A stretch of 64,000 bases of DNA. Origin: Streptomyces mobaraensis NBRC 13819 = DSM 40847 (lineage in GTDB: Bacteria > Actinomycetota > Actinomycetes > Streptomycetales > Streptomycetaceae). Numbering within the stretch: position 1 is the first letter of the stretch; each line of letters opens with the position of its first letter. The notes beneath the pieces are model-generated. The model did not search any database. It was not told the DNA's origin and saw nothing but the letters and a program-made list of their open reading frames with translations. Made by a program: the position numbers and the translations under genes. Below are positions 1-8,961 of the stretch, in pieces. The DNA lies in contig NZ_CP072827.1 of assembly GCF_017916255.1 (NCBI RefSeq), positions 5,481,501 through 5,545,500 of the forward strand. The letters run 5' to 3'.

Positions 1-552
1 GCCACCGCCCGGGACGCGCTGGGCACGATATCGGCCAGCAGCGGGGAAGCGCTGGAGGAGATGCGCCGGCTGCTGGCCGTGCTCCGGGTCGGCCCGGAGG
101 GCGGGGACGACGGCGGGCATCCGGAAGGCGACTGCCCGTACCACCCGATGCCCGGCCTGGACCGGCTGGAGGCGACCGTGGAGCGGATGCGGGCGGTCGG
201 CGTCCGGGTGGACCTGGAGGTCACGGGGGAGCGGCGGCCCCTGGCGGCCGGCCCCGACCTGTGCGCGTACCGCGTGGTCCAGGAGGCGCTGACCAACATC
301 ATCAAGCACGCGGGCGCGGCCCGCGCGGTGGTGCGCGTCGCCTTCCGCCCGCACGAACTGGAACTCAGCGTCACCGACGACGGCCGGCCGTCGTCCCGCC
401 GGCGCCGAAACGTTCCGGCCAACCCGGTGCCGTCCGGCGGGCACGGATTGATCGGCATGCGCGAGCGCGCCAGGATCTACGGGGGAAGACTCGCGGCCGG
501 ACCGCGGGCGGACGGCGGCTTCGAGGTCCGGCTGACGCTTCCCCTCCAGTGA
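1..552 (+). CDS. Sensor histidine kinase, C-terminal part (NarL/DegS type)
   Basis: The reading frame is open from the first base, so the gene begins upstream of the window. The visible part ends at the TGA at 550-552. It covers the end of the dimerisation/phosphoacceptor region (ALEEMRRLLAVLR) and a HATPase_c domain. That domain shows an N-box (QEALTNIIKHA, near base 280), a VTDDG motif and a G-box (GHGLIGMRERA, near base 435). This arrangement is typical of HisKA_3 kinases that phosphorylate NarL/LuxR-type regulators. The response regulator gene follows 21 bases later, so the two form a two-component pair, probably in one operon. The signal sensed cannot be read because the sensor half is outside the window. 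Confidence 0.9.
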   Translation, partial: ATARDALGTISASSGEALEEMRRLLAVLRVGPEGGDDGGHPEGDCPYHPMPGLDRLEATVERMRAVGVRVDLEVTGERRPLAAGPDLCAYRVVQEALTNIIKHAGAARAVVRVAFRPHELELSVTDDGRPSSRRRRNVPANPVPSGGHGLIGMRERARIYGGRLAAGPRADGGFEVRLTLPLQ

Positions 553-573
553 CCGGCGGGGGCGGGACGGATC

Positions 574-1272
574 ATGACCGGCGAGCAGGGCGGCGGTACC
601 GGCATACGCGTCCTCGTCGTCGACGACCAGGTCCTCATCCGGGCCGGCGTCGCGGCCCTGCTGCGCGCGGCCCCCGGCGTGACCGTGGCCGCCGAGGCCG
701 CCGACGGGCAGGAGGCCGTCGACCTGGCCGTCGCCCACCACCCGGACGTCGTCCTCATGGACATCCGGATGCCCGGTCTCAGCGGCATCGCCGCCACCGA
801 GCGCATCCTCGCCGCCGGACTCGTCCCCGCGCCCAGGATCCTCGTCCTCACCACCTTCGACCTCGACGAGTACGTCTACGCCGCGCTGCGCGCCGGTGCC
901 TCCGGCTTCCTGCTCAAGGACGCCGGGCCGCAGCGGCTGCTGGCCGCCGTCACCGCCGTGGCGGGCGGCGACACCCTGTTCTCGCCCAGCGTCACCCGCC
1001 GCCTCGTCGAGGCGTTCACCCGGCCGCGGTCCGCCCCCGAGCCCCCGCGCGGCGAGGTCCTCGACGCGCTCACCGGCCGGGAACGGGAGGTGCTGCGGCA
1101 CACCGGGCGCGGCCTGTCCAACGGCGAGATCGCCGCCGAACTCGTCATCAGCGAGGCCACCGTCAAGACCCACCTCAACCGCGCCATGGCCAAACTCGGC
1201 CTCTGCAGCCGCGCCCAGGCCGTGGTCGTCGCCTACGAGAGCGGCCTGGTGACGCCCGGCGCCCGGCACTGA
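574..1272 (+). CDS. NarL/LuxR-family response regulator
   Basis: A 232-residue two-component regulator. The receiver domain has the acidic pair D17-D18 and phosphoacceptor Asp at residue 63 (LMDIRMPG), and the conserved Lys lies in FLLKDAG. The C-terminal LuxR-type helix-turn-helix carries LTGREREVLR, the ISEATVKTHL recognition helix and LGL near the end. It follows the partner histidine kinase by 21 bases, with a GGCGGG-rich stretch ahead of the ATG. It should bind DNA as a phosphorylated dimer. Its targets are unknown, and I see no sign of self-regulation inside the window. Confidence in the family is high. Confidence 0.93.
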   Translation: MTGEQGGGTGIRVLVVDDQVLIRAGVAALLRAAPGVTVAAEAADGQEAVDLAVAHHPDVVLMDIRMPGLSGIAATERILAAGLVPAPRILVLTTFDLDEYVYAALRAGASGFLLKDAGPQRLLAAVTAVAGGDTLFSPSVTRRLVEAFTRPRSAPEPPRGEVLDALTGREREVLRHTGRGLSNGEIAAELVISEATVKTHLNRAMAKLGLCSRAQAVVVAYESGLVTPGARH

Positions 1273-1340
1273 CGGCCGCTCCGGCCCGGCCGGAATCCCG
1301 CACGCGGTCTGGTAGACACCCCGCGAATCGGGTACATACG

Positions 1341-1357
1341 GACCGGTAGCACCGGTC
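1341..1357. promoter_or_regulatory. Candidate operator: perfect 7-3-7 inverted repeat
   Basis: GACCGGT, a 3-base spacer and ACCGGTC form a perfect palindrome 47 bases upstream of the acyl-CoA dehydrogenase start. Further ACCGGT/CGGTAT sequence follows. Size and placement suit a dimeric TetR- or GntR-type repressor, as is common for fatty-acid degradation genes. No regulator gene is adjacent, so the binding protein is not identified. Confidence 0.4.
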
Positions 1358-1403
1358 GGTATCGACCGTGACAACCGCCACGACTCAAGCGGCGAGGTGC
1401 CCC

Positions 1404-3338
1404 ATGACCGCACCATCCGTACGGCCGGTCTCCGAGCGCGAGGCCCGCCGGGTCGCCGAGGCGGCCCGCGAGCAGGGCTGGCAGAAGCCCAGTTTCGCCA
1501 AGGAACTCTTCCTCGGCAGGTTCCGGCTCGACCTGATCCACCCGTACCCGACGCCCGCGCCGGAGGACGTGCGGCGCGGCGAGGAGTTCCTCGCCCGGCT
1601 GCGCGCCTTCTGCGAGACGGGCATCGACAGCGCCCGCATCGAACGCGAGGCGCGCGTCCCCGACGAGACGGTCGCGGGCCTCAGGGAGCTCGGCGCCTTC
1701 GGGATGAAGATCGACGTCCGGTACGGCGGCCTCGGCCTCACCCAGGTGTACTACAACAAGGCCCTGATGCTGGTCGGCTCGGTCAGCCCGGTCGTCGGCG
1801 CGCTGCTCTCGGCCCACCAGTCCATCGGCGTCCCGCAGCCGCTGAAGCTGTTCGGCACCCAGGAGCAGAAGGACGCGTTCCTGCCGCGCTGCGCCCGCGG
1901 CGAGATCTCGGCGTTCCTGCTCACCGAGCCGGACGTGGGCTCGGACCCGGCCCGGCTGGCGACCGCCGCCGTGCCGGACGGCGACGACTACGTCCTCGAC
2001 GGCGTCAAGCTCTGGACCACCAACGGCGTCGTCGCCGACCTGCTGGTCGTCATGGCCCGGGTGCCCAAGAGCGAGGGCCACCGGGGCGGGATCACCGCGT
2101 TCGTCGTGGAGACGGCGTCCGAGGGGGTCACCGTCGAGCACCGCAACGCCTTCATGGGCCTGCGCGGCATCGAGAACGGCGTCACCCGCTTCCACCAGGT
2201 CCGGGTGCCGGCGGCCCACCGCATCGGCCCCGAGGGCGCCGGCCTGAAGATCGCGCTGACCACGCTCAACACCGGACGGCTGTCCATCCCGGCGATGTGC
2301 GTCGGCGCCGGCAAGTGGTGTCTGAAGATCGCCCGCGAGTGGTCCGCCGCCCGTGAGCAGTGGGGCAAGTCCATCGCCCGCCACGAGGCCGTCGGAGCGA
2401 AGATCTCCTTCATCGCCGCCACCACCTTCGCCCTGGAGGCGATCGTCGACCTCTCCGGCCAGATGGCCGACGAGGACCGCAACGACATCCGCATCGAGGC
2501 CGCCCTCGCCAAGCTCTACGGCAGCGAGATGGGCTGGCGGATGACGGACGAGCTGGTCCAGATCCGCGGCGGCCGGGGCTACGAGACCGCCGCCTCGCTC
2601 GCCGCCCGCGGCGAGCGGGCCGTCCCCGTCGAGCAGATGCTCCGCGACATGCGCATCAACCGGATCTTCGAAGGCTCCACCGAGATCATGCACCTGCTGA
2701 TCGCCCGGGAGGCCGTCGACGCCCACCTGTCGGTCGCCGGCGACCTCATCGACCCCGAGAAGTCCCTGGGCGACAAGGCGCGGGCCGGCGCGCGGGCCGG
2801 CGGCTTCTACGCCCGCTGGCTGCCCAAGCTCGTCGCGGGACCGGGCCAGCTGCCGACCAGCTACGCCGAGTTCCACCCGGCCGGTCACACGGATCTCTCC
2901 GTGCACCTGCGCTACGTCGAACGCGCCTCGCGCCGGCTCGCGCGCTCCACCTTCTACGCCATGTCCCGCTGGCAGGGCAGGCTGGAGACGAAGCAGGGGT
3001 TCCTGGGGCGCGTGGTGGACATCGGCGCCGAGCTTTTCGCCATGAGCGCCGCCTGCGTCCGGGCCGAGAAGCTGCGCACCGAGGGGGCGCACGGCAGGGA
3101 GGCGTACGGGCTCGCGGACGCCTTCTGCCGGCAGGCGCGGATCCGCGCCGACGAACTCTTCGCCCGGCTGTGGACCAACACCGACACCCTCGACCGCTCG
3201 GTGGTGAACGCGGTGACGGCCGGGGCCTGCACCTGGCTGGAGGAGGGCATCCTCGACCCGAGCGACGACGGCCCCTGGATCGCCGACGCCACCCCGGGCC
3301 CGGCCAAGTACGACAACGTGCACCGGCCGATCCCCTGA
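1404..3338 (+). CDS. Acyl-CoA dehydrogenase (long form)
   Basis: A flavoprotein of about 644 residues that oxidises acyl-CoA thioesters at the alpha-beta bond, the first step of beta-oxidation. The signature motifs are [12 protein letters not shown] (near residue 172), [10 protein letters not shown], and [10 protein letters not shown] near residue 387. After the FAD-binding C-terminal domain there is an extra segment of about 180 residues, making it longer than the usual ~380-residue enzyme. Such long forms are known in actinobacteria. I chose ATG 1404 because GCGAGG lies just ahead of it. A GTG at 1368 is an in-frame alternative. A palindromic operator candidate lies upstream and a strong hairpin follows, so the gene is probably monocistronic. 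Confidence 0.9.
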   Translation: MTAPSVRPVSEREARRVAEAAREQGWQKPSFAKELFLGRFRLDLIHPYPTPAPEDVRRGEEFLARLRAFCETGIDSARIEREARVPDETVAGLRELGAFGMKIDVRYGGLGLTQVYYNKALMLVGSVSPVVGALLSAHQSIGVPQPLKLFGTQEQKDAFLPRCARGEISAFLLTEPDVGSDPARLATAAVPDGDDYVLDGVKLWTTNGVVADLLVVMARVPKSEGHRGGITAFVVETASEGVTVEHRNAFMGLRGIENGVTRFHQVRVPAAHRIGPEGAGLKIALTTLNTGRLSIPAMCVGAGKWCLKIAREWSAAREQWGKSIARHEAVGAKISFIAATTFALEAIVDLSGQMADEDRNDIRIEAALAKLYGSEMGWRMTDELVQIRGGRGYETAASLAARGERAVPVEQMLRDMRINRIFEGSTEIMHLLIAREAVDAHLSVAGDLIDPEKSLGDKARAGARAGGFYARWLPKLVAGPGQLPTSYAEFHPAGHTDLSVHLRYVERASRRLARSTFYAMSRWQGRLETKQGFLGRVVDIGAELFAMSAACVRAEKLRTEGAHGREAYGLADAFCRQARIRADELFARLWTNTDTLDRSVVNAVTAGACTWLEEGILDPSDDGPWIADATPGPAKYDNVHRPIP

Positions 3339-3348
3339 CCCGCCCGCC

Positions 3349-3391
3349 GGGGGCCCGGGGGCGCCTTCCGCACCGGGCTCCCCGGGCCCCC
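3349..3391 (+). terminator. Strong hairpin after the acyl-CoA dehydrogenase gene
   Basis: A perfect 12-bp G/C-only stem (3349-3360 with 3380-3391) encloses a 19-base loop, 11 bases after the stop codon. There is no U-tract, as is usual for Streptomyces terminators. Confidence 0.7.
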
Positions 3392-3427
3392 GCCCGCCGT
3401 GACCGCCCCAGCCCCCACAATGGGGGG

Positions 3428-4708
3428 ATGACCGACTCCCTCGCTGACCCGCATCTGCGCTACTCCGCCCCCACGCACCGGAGCGGCGGCCCGCGCGAGA
3501 TCGTGATCCTCGGTTCGACCGGTTCGATCGGGACCCAGGCCATCGACCTCGTGCTGCGCAACCCCGACCGGTTCACGGTGACGGCCCTGTCCGCCGCCGG
3601 CGGCCGGGTCGAGCTGCTCGCCGAGCAGGCGCACCGGCTGGACGTGCGCGCGGTCGCCGTGGCGCGGGAGGACGCGGCCCCGGCGCTGCGGGCGGCGCTG
3701 GCCGACCGCTACGGCTCCCGGCCGCTGCCGGAGGTGCTGGCGGGCCCGGACGCGGCCACCGAGCTGGCCCGGAGCGAGTGCCACACGGTGCTCAACGGCA
3801 TCACGGGTTCGATCGGTCTGGCGCCGACCCTGGCGGCCCTGGAGGCGGGCCGGTCCCTGGCGCTGGCGAACAAGGAGTCGCTGATCGTCGGCGGCCCGCT
3901 GGTCAAGGCCGTCGCCAAGCCCGGCCAGATCGTCCCGGTGGACTCCGAGCACGCGGCCCTCTTCCAGGCGCTGCTCGGCGGTGCCCGCAGCGAGGTCCGC
4001 AAGCTCGTGGTGACCGCTTCCGGCGGTCCGTTCCGCGGCCGCACCAAGGAGCAGCTGGCCGCCGTCACCCCGGCGGACGCCCTGGCGCACCCGACCTGGT
4101 CCATGGGCCCGGTGATCACCGTCAACTCCGCGACCCTGGTCAACAAGGGCCTGGAGGTGATCGAGGCCCACCTGCTCTACGACATCCCGTTCGACCGGAT
4201 CGAGGTCGTCGTCCACCCCCAGTCGTACGTGCACTCCATGGTCGAGTTCACCGACGGCTCCACCCTCGCCCAGGCCACCCCGCCGGACATGCGGGGCCCG
4301 ATCGCCATCGGCCTGGGCTGGCCGGAGCGGGTGCCGGACGCCGCCCCGGCCTTCGACTGGTCGAAGGCGTCGACGTGGGAGTTCTTCCCGCTCGACGAGG
4401 AGGCGTTCCCCTCCGTCGCGCTCGCCCGCCACGTCGGCGGCCTGGGCGGCACCGCCCCGGCGGTCTTCAACGCCGCCAACGAGGAGTGCGTCGACGCGTT
4501 CCTCTCCGGCGGCCTGCCGTTCAATGGCATCGTGGACACCGTCGCCGAGGTCGTCGCGGAGCACGGCACCCCCGACCGGGGAACCCTCCTCACGGTCCCG
4601 GACGTCCTGCAGGCGGAGACCTGGGCCCGCGCCCGGGCCCGCGAACTGGTGGCGCGTACGGCAACCGCGGTCCGTACGGCCGGAGCGACCTCGGAGGCCC
4701 GCGCATGA
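3428..4708 (+). CDS. dxr: 1-deoxy-D-xylulose 5-phosphate reductoisomerase
   Basis: The 426-residue MEP-pathway enzyme that converts DXP to 2-C-methyl-D-erythritol 4-phosphate with NADPH. The N-terminal nucleotide motif GSTGSIGTQ is at residues 29-37. [22 protein letters not shown] and TASGGPFRG follow, with [17 protein letters not shown] and the C-terminal [12 protein letters not shown] after them. A clear ribosome-binding site is missing: six G residues separate a CACAAT sequence from the ATG, so a leaderless or very short leader is possible. The stop overlaps the ATG of the next gene (ATGA), coupling it to the M50 protease. The later MEP gene ispG lies just beyond, so two steps of the pathway cluster here. 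Confidence 0.95.
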   Translation: MTDSLADPHLRYSAPTHRSGGPREIVILGSTGSIGTQAIDLVLRNPDRFTVTALSAAGGRVELLAEQAHRLDVRAVAVAREDAAPALRAALADRYGSRPLPEVLAGPDAATELARSECHTVLNGITGSIGLAPTLAALEAGRSLALANKESLIVGGPLVKAVAKPGQIVPVDSEHAALFQALLGGARSEVRKLVVTASGGPFRGRTKEQLAAVTPADALAHPTWSMGPVITVNSATLVNKGLEVIEAHLLYDIPFDRIEVVVHPQSYVHSMVEFTDGSTLAQATPPDMRGPIAIGLGWPERVPDAAPAFDWSKASTWEFFPLDEEAFPSVALARHVGGLGGTAPAVFNAANEECVDAFLSGGLPFNGIVDTVAEVVAEHGTPDRGTLLTVPDVLQAETWARARARELVARTATAVRTAGATSEARA

Positions 4709-6006
4709 CCCTTCTGATGACGGTCCTCGGGATAGTCGTCTTCGTGGTGGGCCTGCTGTTCTCCATCGCCTGGCACGAGCTGGGCCACCTCTCGACCGCC
4801 AAGATGTTCGGCATCCGCGTGCCGCAGTACATGGTCGGCTTCGGACCGACGATCTTCTCCAGGAAGAAGGGCGACACCGAGTACGGCATCAAGGCGATCC
4901 CGCTCGGCGGCTACATCCGCATGATCGGCATGTTCCCGCCCGGCGAGGACGGCAAGATCGCGGCCCGGTCCACGTCCCCCTGGCGCGGGATGATCGAGGA
5001 CGCCCGGTCGGCGGCGTTCGAGGAGCTCCAGCCGGGCGACGAGAGCCGGCTGTTCTACACGCGCAAGCCCTGGAAGCGCGTGATCGTGATGTTCGCCGGG
5101 CCCTTCATGAACCTGGTGCTCGCCGTGGTGCTCTTCCTCGGCGTGCTGATGACCTTCGGCGTCCGCACCGAGACGACGCAGGTCGGCTCGGTCCAGGACT
5201 GCGTCGTCAAGGCGTCCAGCGCCACCGACACCTGCCCCAAGGACGCCCCGAAGTCCCCGGCCAACGCGGCCGGCCTGCGGCCCAAGGACAAGATCGTCGC
5301 GTTCGACGGCGACCCGACGCCCGACTGGAAGACGATCCAGAAGGACATCCGGAAGACCACCGGACCGGCGACGATCACCGTCGAGCGCGACGGCAAGCGC
5401 CTCGACCTGCACGCCAACCTGATCAAGAACCAGGTCCAGAAGTACGACGGCGACGGCAACCCGATCCGCGGCGAGTACATCACCGCCGGATTCCTCGGCT
5501 TCGCGCCCGCCAGCGGCATCGTCCAGCAGTCCTTCGGCCAGTCGGTCGACCGGATGGGCGACATGGTGCAGTCCGGCGTCGAGTCCCTGGTCGCCCTGCC
5601 CGGCAAGATCCCCGACCTCTGGAATGCGGCCTTCGACGGTGGCGAGCGCAAGGCCGACTCCCCGATGGGCGTCGTCGGCGCGGCCCGGGTCGGCGGCGAG
5701 GTGTTCACCCTCGACATCCCGCCGTCCCAGCAGATCGCGCTGATGCTGACCCTGGTGGCCGGCTTCAACCTCTCGCTGTTCCTGTTCAACATGCTGCCGC
5801 TGCTGCCCCTGGACGGCGGGCACATCGCCGGCGCCCTGTGGGAATCGGTGCGCCGGATGTTCGCCAGGGTCTTCCGCCGCCCGGATCCCGGCCCCTTCGA
5901 CGTGGCCAAGCTGATGCCGGTCGCCTACGTCGTCGCGGGTATCTTCATCTGCTTCACCCTGCTCGTCCTCGTGGCCGATGTGGTGAATCCGGTGCGCCTG
6001 ACGTAA
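4705..6006 (+). CDS. M50 site-2 protease (RseP/RasP-like) with PDZ domain
   Basis: A 433-residue intramembrane zinc metalloprotease. HELGH (H24, E25, H28) sits in the first membrane helix and supplies the zinc ligands and catalytic Glu. The third ligand motif LPLDGGH is near residue 370. A PDZ-like segment ([15 protein letters not shown]) lies in the middle, and several hydrophobic helices are evident. Proteases of this family cut anti-sigma factors or clear signal peptides within the membrane. The substrate here is unknown. The gene overlaps dxr by four bases (ATGA), with TCGGAGG 8 bases ahead of its ATG. The dxr-protease-ispG order is a familiar actinobacterial arrangement. Confidence 0.92.
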   Translation: MTLLMTVLGIVVFVVGLLFSIAWHELGHLSTAKMFGIRVPQYMVGFGPTIFSRKKGDTEYGIKAIPLGGYIRMIGMFPPGEDGKIAARSTSPWRGMIEDARSAAFEELQPGDESRLFYTRKPWKRVIVMFAGPFMNLVLAVVLFLGVLMTFGVRTETTQVGSVQDCVVKASSATDTCPKDAPKSPANAAGLRPKDKIVAFDGDPTPDWKTIQKDIRKTTGPATITVERDGKRLDLHANLIKNQVQKYDGDGNPIRGEYITAGFLGFAPASGIVQQSFGQSVDRMGDMVQSGVESLVALPGKIPDLWNAAFDGGERKADSPMGVVGAARVGGEVFTLDIPPSQQIALMLTLVAGFNLSLFLFNMLPLLPLDGGHIAGALWESVRRMFARVFRRPDPGPFDVAKLMPVAYVVAGIFICFTLLVLVADVVNPVRLT

Positions 6007-6183
6007 GGAGGGCGGGGTCCGCTCCCGGCCCCGCGCCCCCGGCGCGCGGAATGCGTTCCGCCACCGTTCGTTCGGGCGGTGTTCGGGGCGGGATGTGCTT
6101 CGGGGGAGGCGCTTGCCGTAATCTCGGAGACCGGAGCCCGCCGATCTCGGGACCATGATTCAGACCTTGGGGTTGCTCGCCAG

Positions 6184-7341
6184 ATGACCGCGATTTCGCT
6201 GGGAATGCCGTCCGTTCCGACCAAGCTCGCCGACCGCCGCGTCAGCCGCAAGATCCAGGTCGGGTCCGTCGCCGTGGGCGGGGACGCGCCGGTGTCGGTG
6301 CAGTCGATGACGACGACGCGGACGTCGGACATCGGTGCGACGTTGCAGCAGATCGCGGAGCTGACGGCGTCGGGGTGCCAGATCGTGCGGGTGGCGTGTC
6401 CGACGCAGGACGACGCGGACGCGTTGAAGGTGATCGCGGCGAAGTCGCAGATCCCGGTGATCGCGGACATCCACTTCCAGCCGAAGTACGTGTTCGCGGC
6501 GATCGATGCCGGGTGTGCGGCGGTGCGGGTGAATCCGGGGAACATCAAGCAGTTCGACGACAAGGTCAAGGAGATCGCCAAGGCGGCCTCCGACGCCGGG
6601 ACGCCGATCCGCATCGGTGTGAACGCCGGGTCGCTGGACCGCCGTCTGCTGCAGAAGTACGGCAAGGCCACGCCCGAGGCGCTGGTGGAGTCGGCGCTGT
6701 GGGAGGCGTCGCTGTTCGAGGAGCACGGCTTCCGCGACATCAAGATCTCGGTCAAGCACAACGACCCGGTGGTGATGGTCAACGCCTACCGGCAGCTCGC
6801 CGCCCAGTGCGACTACCCGCTGCACCTGGGCGTGACGGAGGCGGGCCCGGCGTTCCAGGGCACGATCAAGTCGGCTGTGGCCTTCGGTGCGCTGCTGTCG
6901 GAGGGGATCGGTGACACGATCCGGGTGTCGCTGTCGGCGCCGCCGGCGGAGGAGGTCAAGGTCGGCATCCAGATCCTGGAGTCGCTGAACCTGCGCCAGC
7001 GCCGGCTGGAGATCGTCTCGTGTCCGTCGTGCGGGCGGGCGCAGGTGGACGTCTACAAGCTGGCGGACGAGGTGACGGCGGGCCTGGAGGGCATGGAGGT
7101 GCCGCTGCGCGTGGCGGTGATGGGCTGTGTGGTCAACGGTCCGGGTGAGGCGCGTGAGGCGGACCTGGGTGTGGCGTCCGGCAATGGCAAGGGGCAGATC
7201 TTCGTGAAGGGCGAGGTCATCAAGACCGTCCCCGAGTCGAAGATCGTCGAGACCCTCATCGAAGAGGCCATGAAGATCGCCGCCCAGATGGAGAAGGACG
7301 GCGTCGCCTCCGGCGAGCCCGAGGTCAGCGTCGCCGGCTGA
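6184..7341 (+). CDS. ispG: 4-hydroxy-3-methylbut-2-enyl diphosphate synthase (flavodoxin/ferredoxin)
   Basis: A 385-residue [4Fe-4S] enzyme of the MEP pathway that converts 2-C-methylerythritol 2,4-cyclodiphosphate to HMBPP. The three cluster cysteines C280, C283 (SCPSCGR) and C315 (GCVVNGPGE) are all present, with the conserved Glu at 322. The N-terminal TIM-barrel part carries VQSMTTT and RVNPGNI. I took ATG 6184 as the start because the similarity begins right after it; an upstream in-frame ATG at 6079 would add residues without family character. Codon use in parts of the gene (about 6285-6550 and 6880-7170) favours G-ending codons more than its C-ending neighbours. A strong hairpin follows the stop. 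Confidence 0.95.
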   Translation: MTAISLGMPSVPTKLADRRVSRKIQVGSVAVGGDAPVSVQSMTTTRTSDIGATLQQIAELTASGCQIVRVACPTQDDADALKVIAAKSQIPVIADIHFQPKYVFAAIDAGCAAVRVNPGNIKQFDDKVKEIAKAASDAGTPIRIGVNAGSLDRRLLQKYGKATPEALVESALWEASLFEEHGFRDIKISVKHNDPVVMVNAYRQLAAQCDYPLHLGVTEAGPAFQGTIKSAVAFGALLSEGIGDTIRVSLSAPPAEEVKVGIQILESLNLRQRRLEIVSCPSCGRAQVDVYKLADEVTAGLEGMEVPLRVAVMGCVVNGPGEAREADLGVASGNGKGQIFVKGEVIKTVPESKIVETLIEEAMKIAAQMEKDGVASGEPEVSVAG

Positions 7342-7349
7342 CGTGCGCG

Positions 7350-7387
7350 GTCCCGTGGCGGGAGGCCCGTCGTCCTCCCGCCGGGAC
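7350..7387 (+). terminator. Hairpin after ispG
   Basis: GTCCC(GT)GGCGGGAGG at 7350-7365 pairs with CCTCCCGCCGGGAC at 7374-7387, leaving a 2-base bulge and an 8-base loop. It begins 8 bases after the stop. Confidence 0.7.
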
Positions 7388-7470
7388 GGGGTAGGCGTCG
7401 CACCGGAGAGGTAAAGTGCCAGGAATCTGTTTTCCCGGCCTCCGGCCGCGACGGTGAGGCAACCGCACAC

Positions 7471-8316
7471 GTGTTGACGACGACCACGACCAAGGTCCTG
7501 GAGCCCGGCGACCTCGACGCCGCCCTCGCGGTACTCGACCGCGACCCCGTCGCCAACGCCTTCGTCGCCGCCCGTGTCCAGGTCGCCGGCCTGGACCCCT
7601 GGCGGCTCGGCGGCGAGATGTGGGGCTGGTACGTCCTCGGGCGCCTGGAGGCGCTCTGCTACGCCGGGGCCAACCTCGTCCCCATCTGCGCCGGCCCCGA
7701 GGCCGTCCGCGCCTTCGCCGACCGCGCCCGCCGGGCCGGCCGCCGCTGCTCCTCCATCGTCGGCCCCGCCGAGTCCACCGCCGCCCTCTGGGCGCTGCTG
7801 GAGCCGCACTGGGGCCCGGCCCGCGAGGTCCGCGCCCACCAGCCGCTCATGGTCACCCGCTCGATGCCCGCCGACGTCGAACCCGACCCGCTGGTCCGCC
7901 GCGTCCGCAAGGACGAGATGGAGTTGATCCTCCCGGCCTGCGTCGCCATGTTCACCGAGGAGGTCGGCGTCTCGCCGCTGGCCGGCGACGGCGGGCTCCT
8001 CTACCAGGCGCGCGTGGCCGAACTGGTGGGCTCCGGCCGGTCATTCGCTCGGATAGAGAACGGCAAGGTCGTCTTCAAGGCCGAGATCGGCGCCGCCACC
8101 GCCCGCGCCTGCCAGATCCAGGGCGTCTGGGTCGCCCCCGAACACCGGGGCCGCGGGCTGTCCGTGACCGGCATGGCCGCCGTCCTGGACCACGCCCTCC
8201 GCGAGGTCGCCCCGGTGGTCAGCCTCTACGTCAACGACTACAACGCCGCCGCGCGCGCCGCCTACCGCCGGGTCGGCTTCCGGGAGACCGGCGCCTTCAT
8301 GAGCGTGCTCTTCTGA
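7471..8316 (+). CDS. GNAT N-acetyltransferase with N-terminal DUF4081-like domain
   Basis: A 281-residue protein starting at GTG. The C-terminal half is a GNAT fold: the acetyl-CoA-binding stretch reads VWVAPEHRGRGLSVTGMA, where RGRGLS is the pyrophosphate loop (a variant of RGxGxA). It ends with YVNDYNAAARAAYRRVGF, the usual motif B. The N-terminal ~130 residues resemble the DUF4081 domain often fused to actinobacterial GNATs. The acceptor substrate is unknown. A TAAAGT hexamer at 7412-7417 could be a -10 box, giving a leader of about 50 bases. A second GNAT gene follows, but the two proteins are not close copies. Confidence 0.85.
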   Translation: MLTTTTTKVLEPGDLDAALAVLDRDPVANAFVAARVQVAGLDPWRLGGEMWGWYVLGRLEALCYAGANLVPICAGPEAVRAFADRARRAGRRCSSIVGPAESTAALWALLEPHWGPAREVRAHQPLMVTRSMPADVEPDPLVRRVRKDEMELILPACVAMFTEEVGVSPLAGDGGLLYQARVAELVGSGRSFARIENGKVVFKAEIGAATARACQIQGVWVAPEHRGRGLSVTGMAAVLDHALREVAPVVSLYVNDYNAAARAAYRRVGFRETGAFMSVLF

Positions 8317-8371
8317 CCCGCCGCCTCCCCGGGCCCGGCGGGAAGACAGGCCGGCCGGGTAGCCTCCCCGC

Positions 8372-8905
8372 ATGGATGACATCGTGGTCGGCCCGCTGGA
8401 CCTCGCCGCGCGGGTCGACGACGCGCTGGCCGTGCAGGCCGTGGCCTTCGGGCTCACCGCCGAGGAGGTCGGCGTCCGGCGCCACATCGTGCTCCGCCAC
8501 CTCACCAACCCCGGCGCCCGCGCCCTCGGCGCGACGACACCGGGCGGACGGCTCGTCGGCTTCGTCTACGGCATGCCCAACGACCGCGGGCACTGGTGGT
8601 CTACCGTCGTCGAGCCGTACCTGCGGGCCACCGGGACGGAGGAGTGGCTGGACGACGTCTTCGTCATCACCGAACTGCACGTCCACCCCGCCTTCCAGAA
8701 CCGGCGGATCGGCCGGACGCTCATCACCGCGCTGACGGCCGACGCGGCGGAACCGCGCTCGATCCTCTCCGCCATCGACGTGGAGAGCCCGGCCCGCGCG
8801 CTCTACCGCAAGCTCGGCTACCGGGACCTGGCCCGGCAGGTGGTCTTCCCCAGCGCCGTCAGCCCGTACGTGGTGATGGGCGCGGAACTGCCGCTGCCGG
8901 ACTGA
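8372..8905 (+). CDS. GNAT family N-acetyltransferase
   Basis: A 177-residue acetyltransferase. [21 protein letters not shown] matches GNAT motif A, with NRRIG as the acetyl-CoA pyrophosphate loop. [15 protein letters not shown] is motif B. The substrate is unknown. No Shine-Dalgarno sequence precedes the ATG. Instead TAGCCT at 8360-8365 ends six bases before it, the spacing expected for a -10 box of a leaderless mRNA. The next gene, proS, starts 56 bases after the stop and shows the same pattern. Confidence 0.85.
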   Translation: MDDIVVGPLDLAARVDDALAVQAVAFGLTAEEVGVRRHIVLRHLTNPGARALGATTPGGRLVGFVYGMPNDRGHWWSTVVEPYLRATGTEEWLDDVFVITELHVHPAFQNRRIGRTLITALTADAAEPRSILSAIDVESPARALYRKLGYRDLARQVVFPSAVSPYVVMGAELPLPD

Positions 8906-8961
8906 CGGCCCGCCCCGGAAATACCGGTGAGATCCGCCCGGCCCGCCGCTACCCTCCCGGC

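Noticed and set aside
1233..3323. Long antisense open frame over the acyl-CoA dehydrogenase gene
   Set aside because: High-GC DNA gives long open frames on the opposite strand. The plus-strand protein has clear enzyme motifs; the antisense translation is Gly/Ala/Asp-rich without domain character.
2360..3427. Extended upstream reading of dxr
   Set aside because: Runs antisense-like through the acyl-CoA dehydrogenase gene in another frame. Dxr similarity begins only at ATG 3428.
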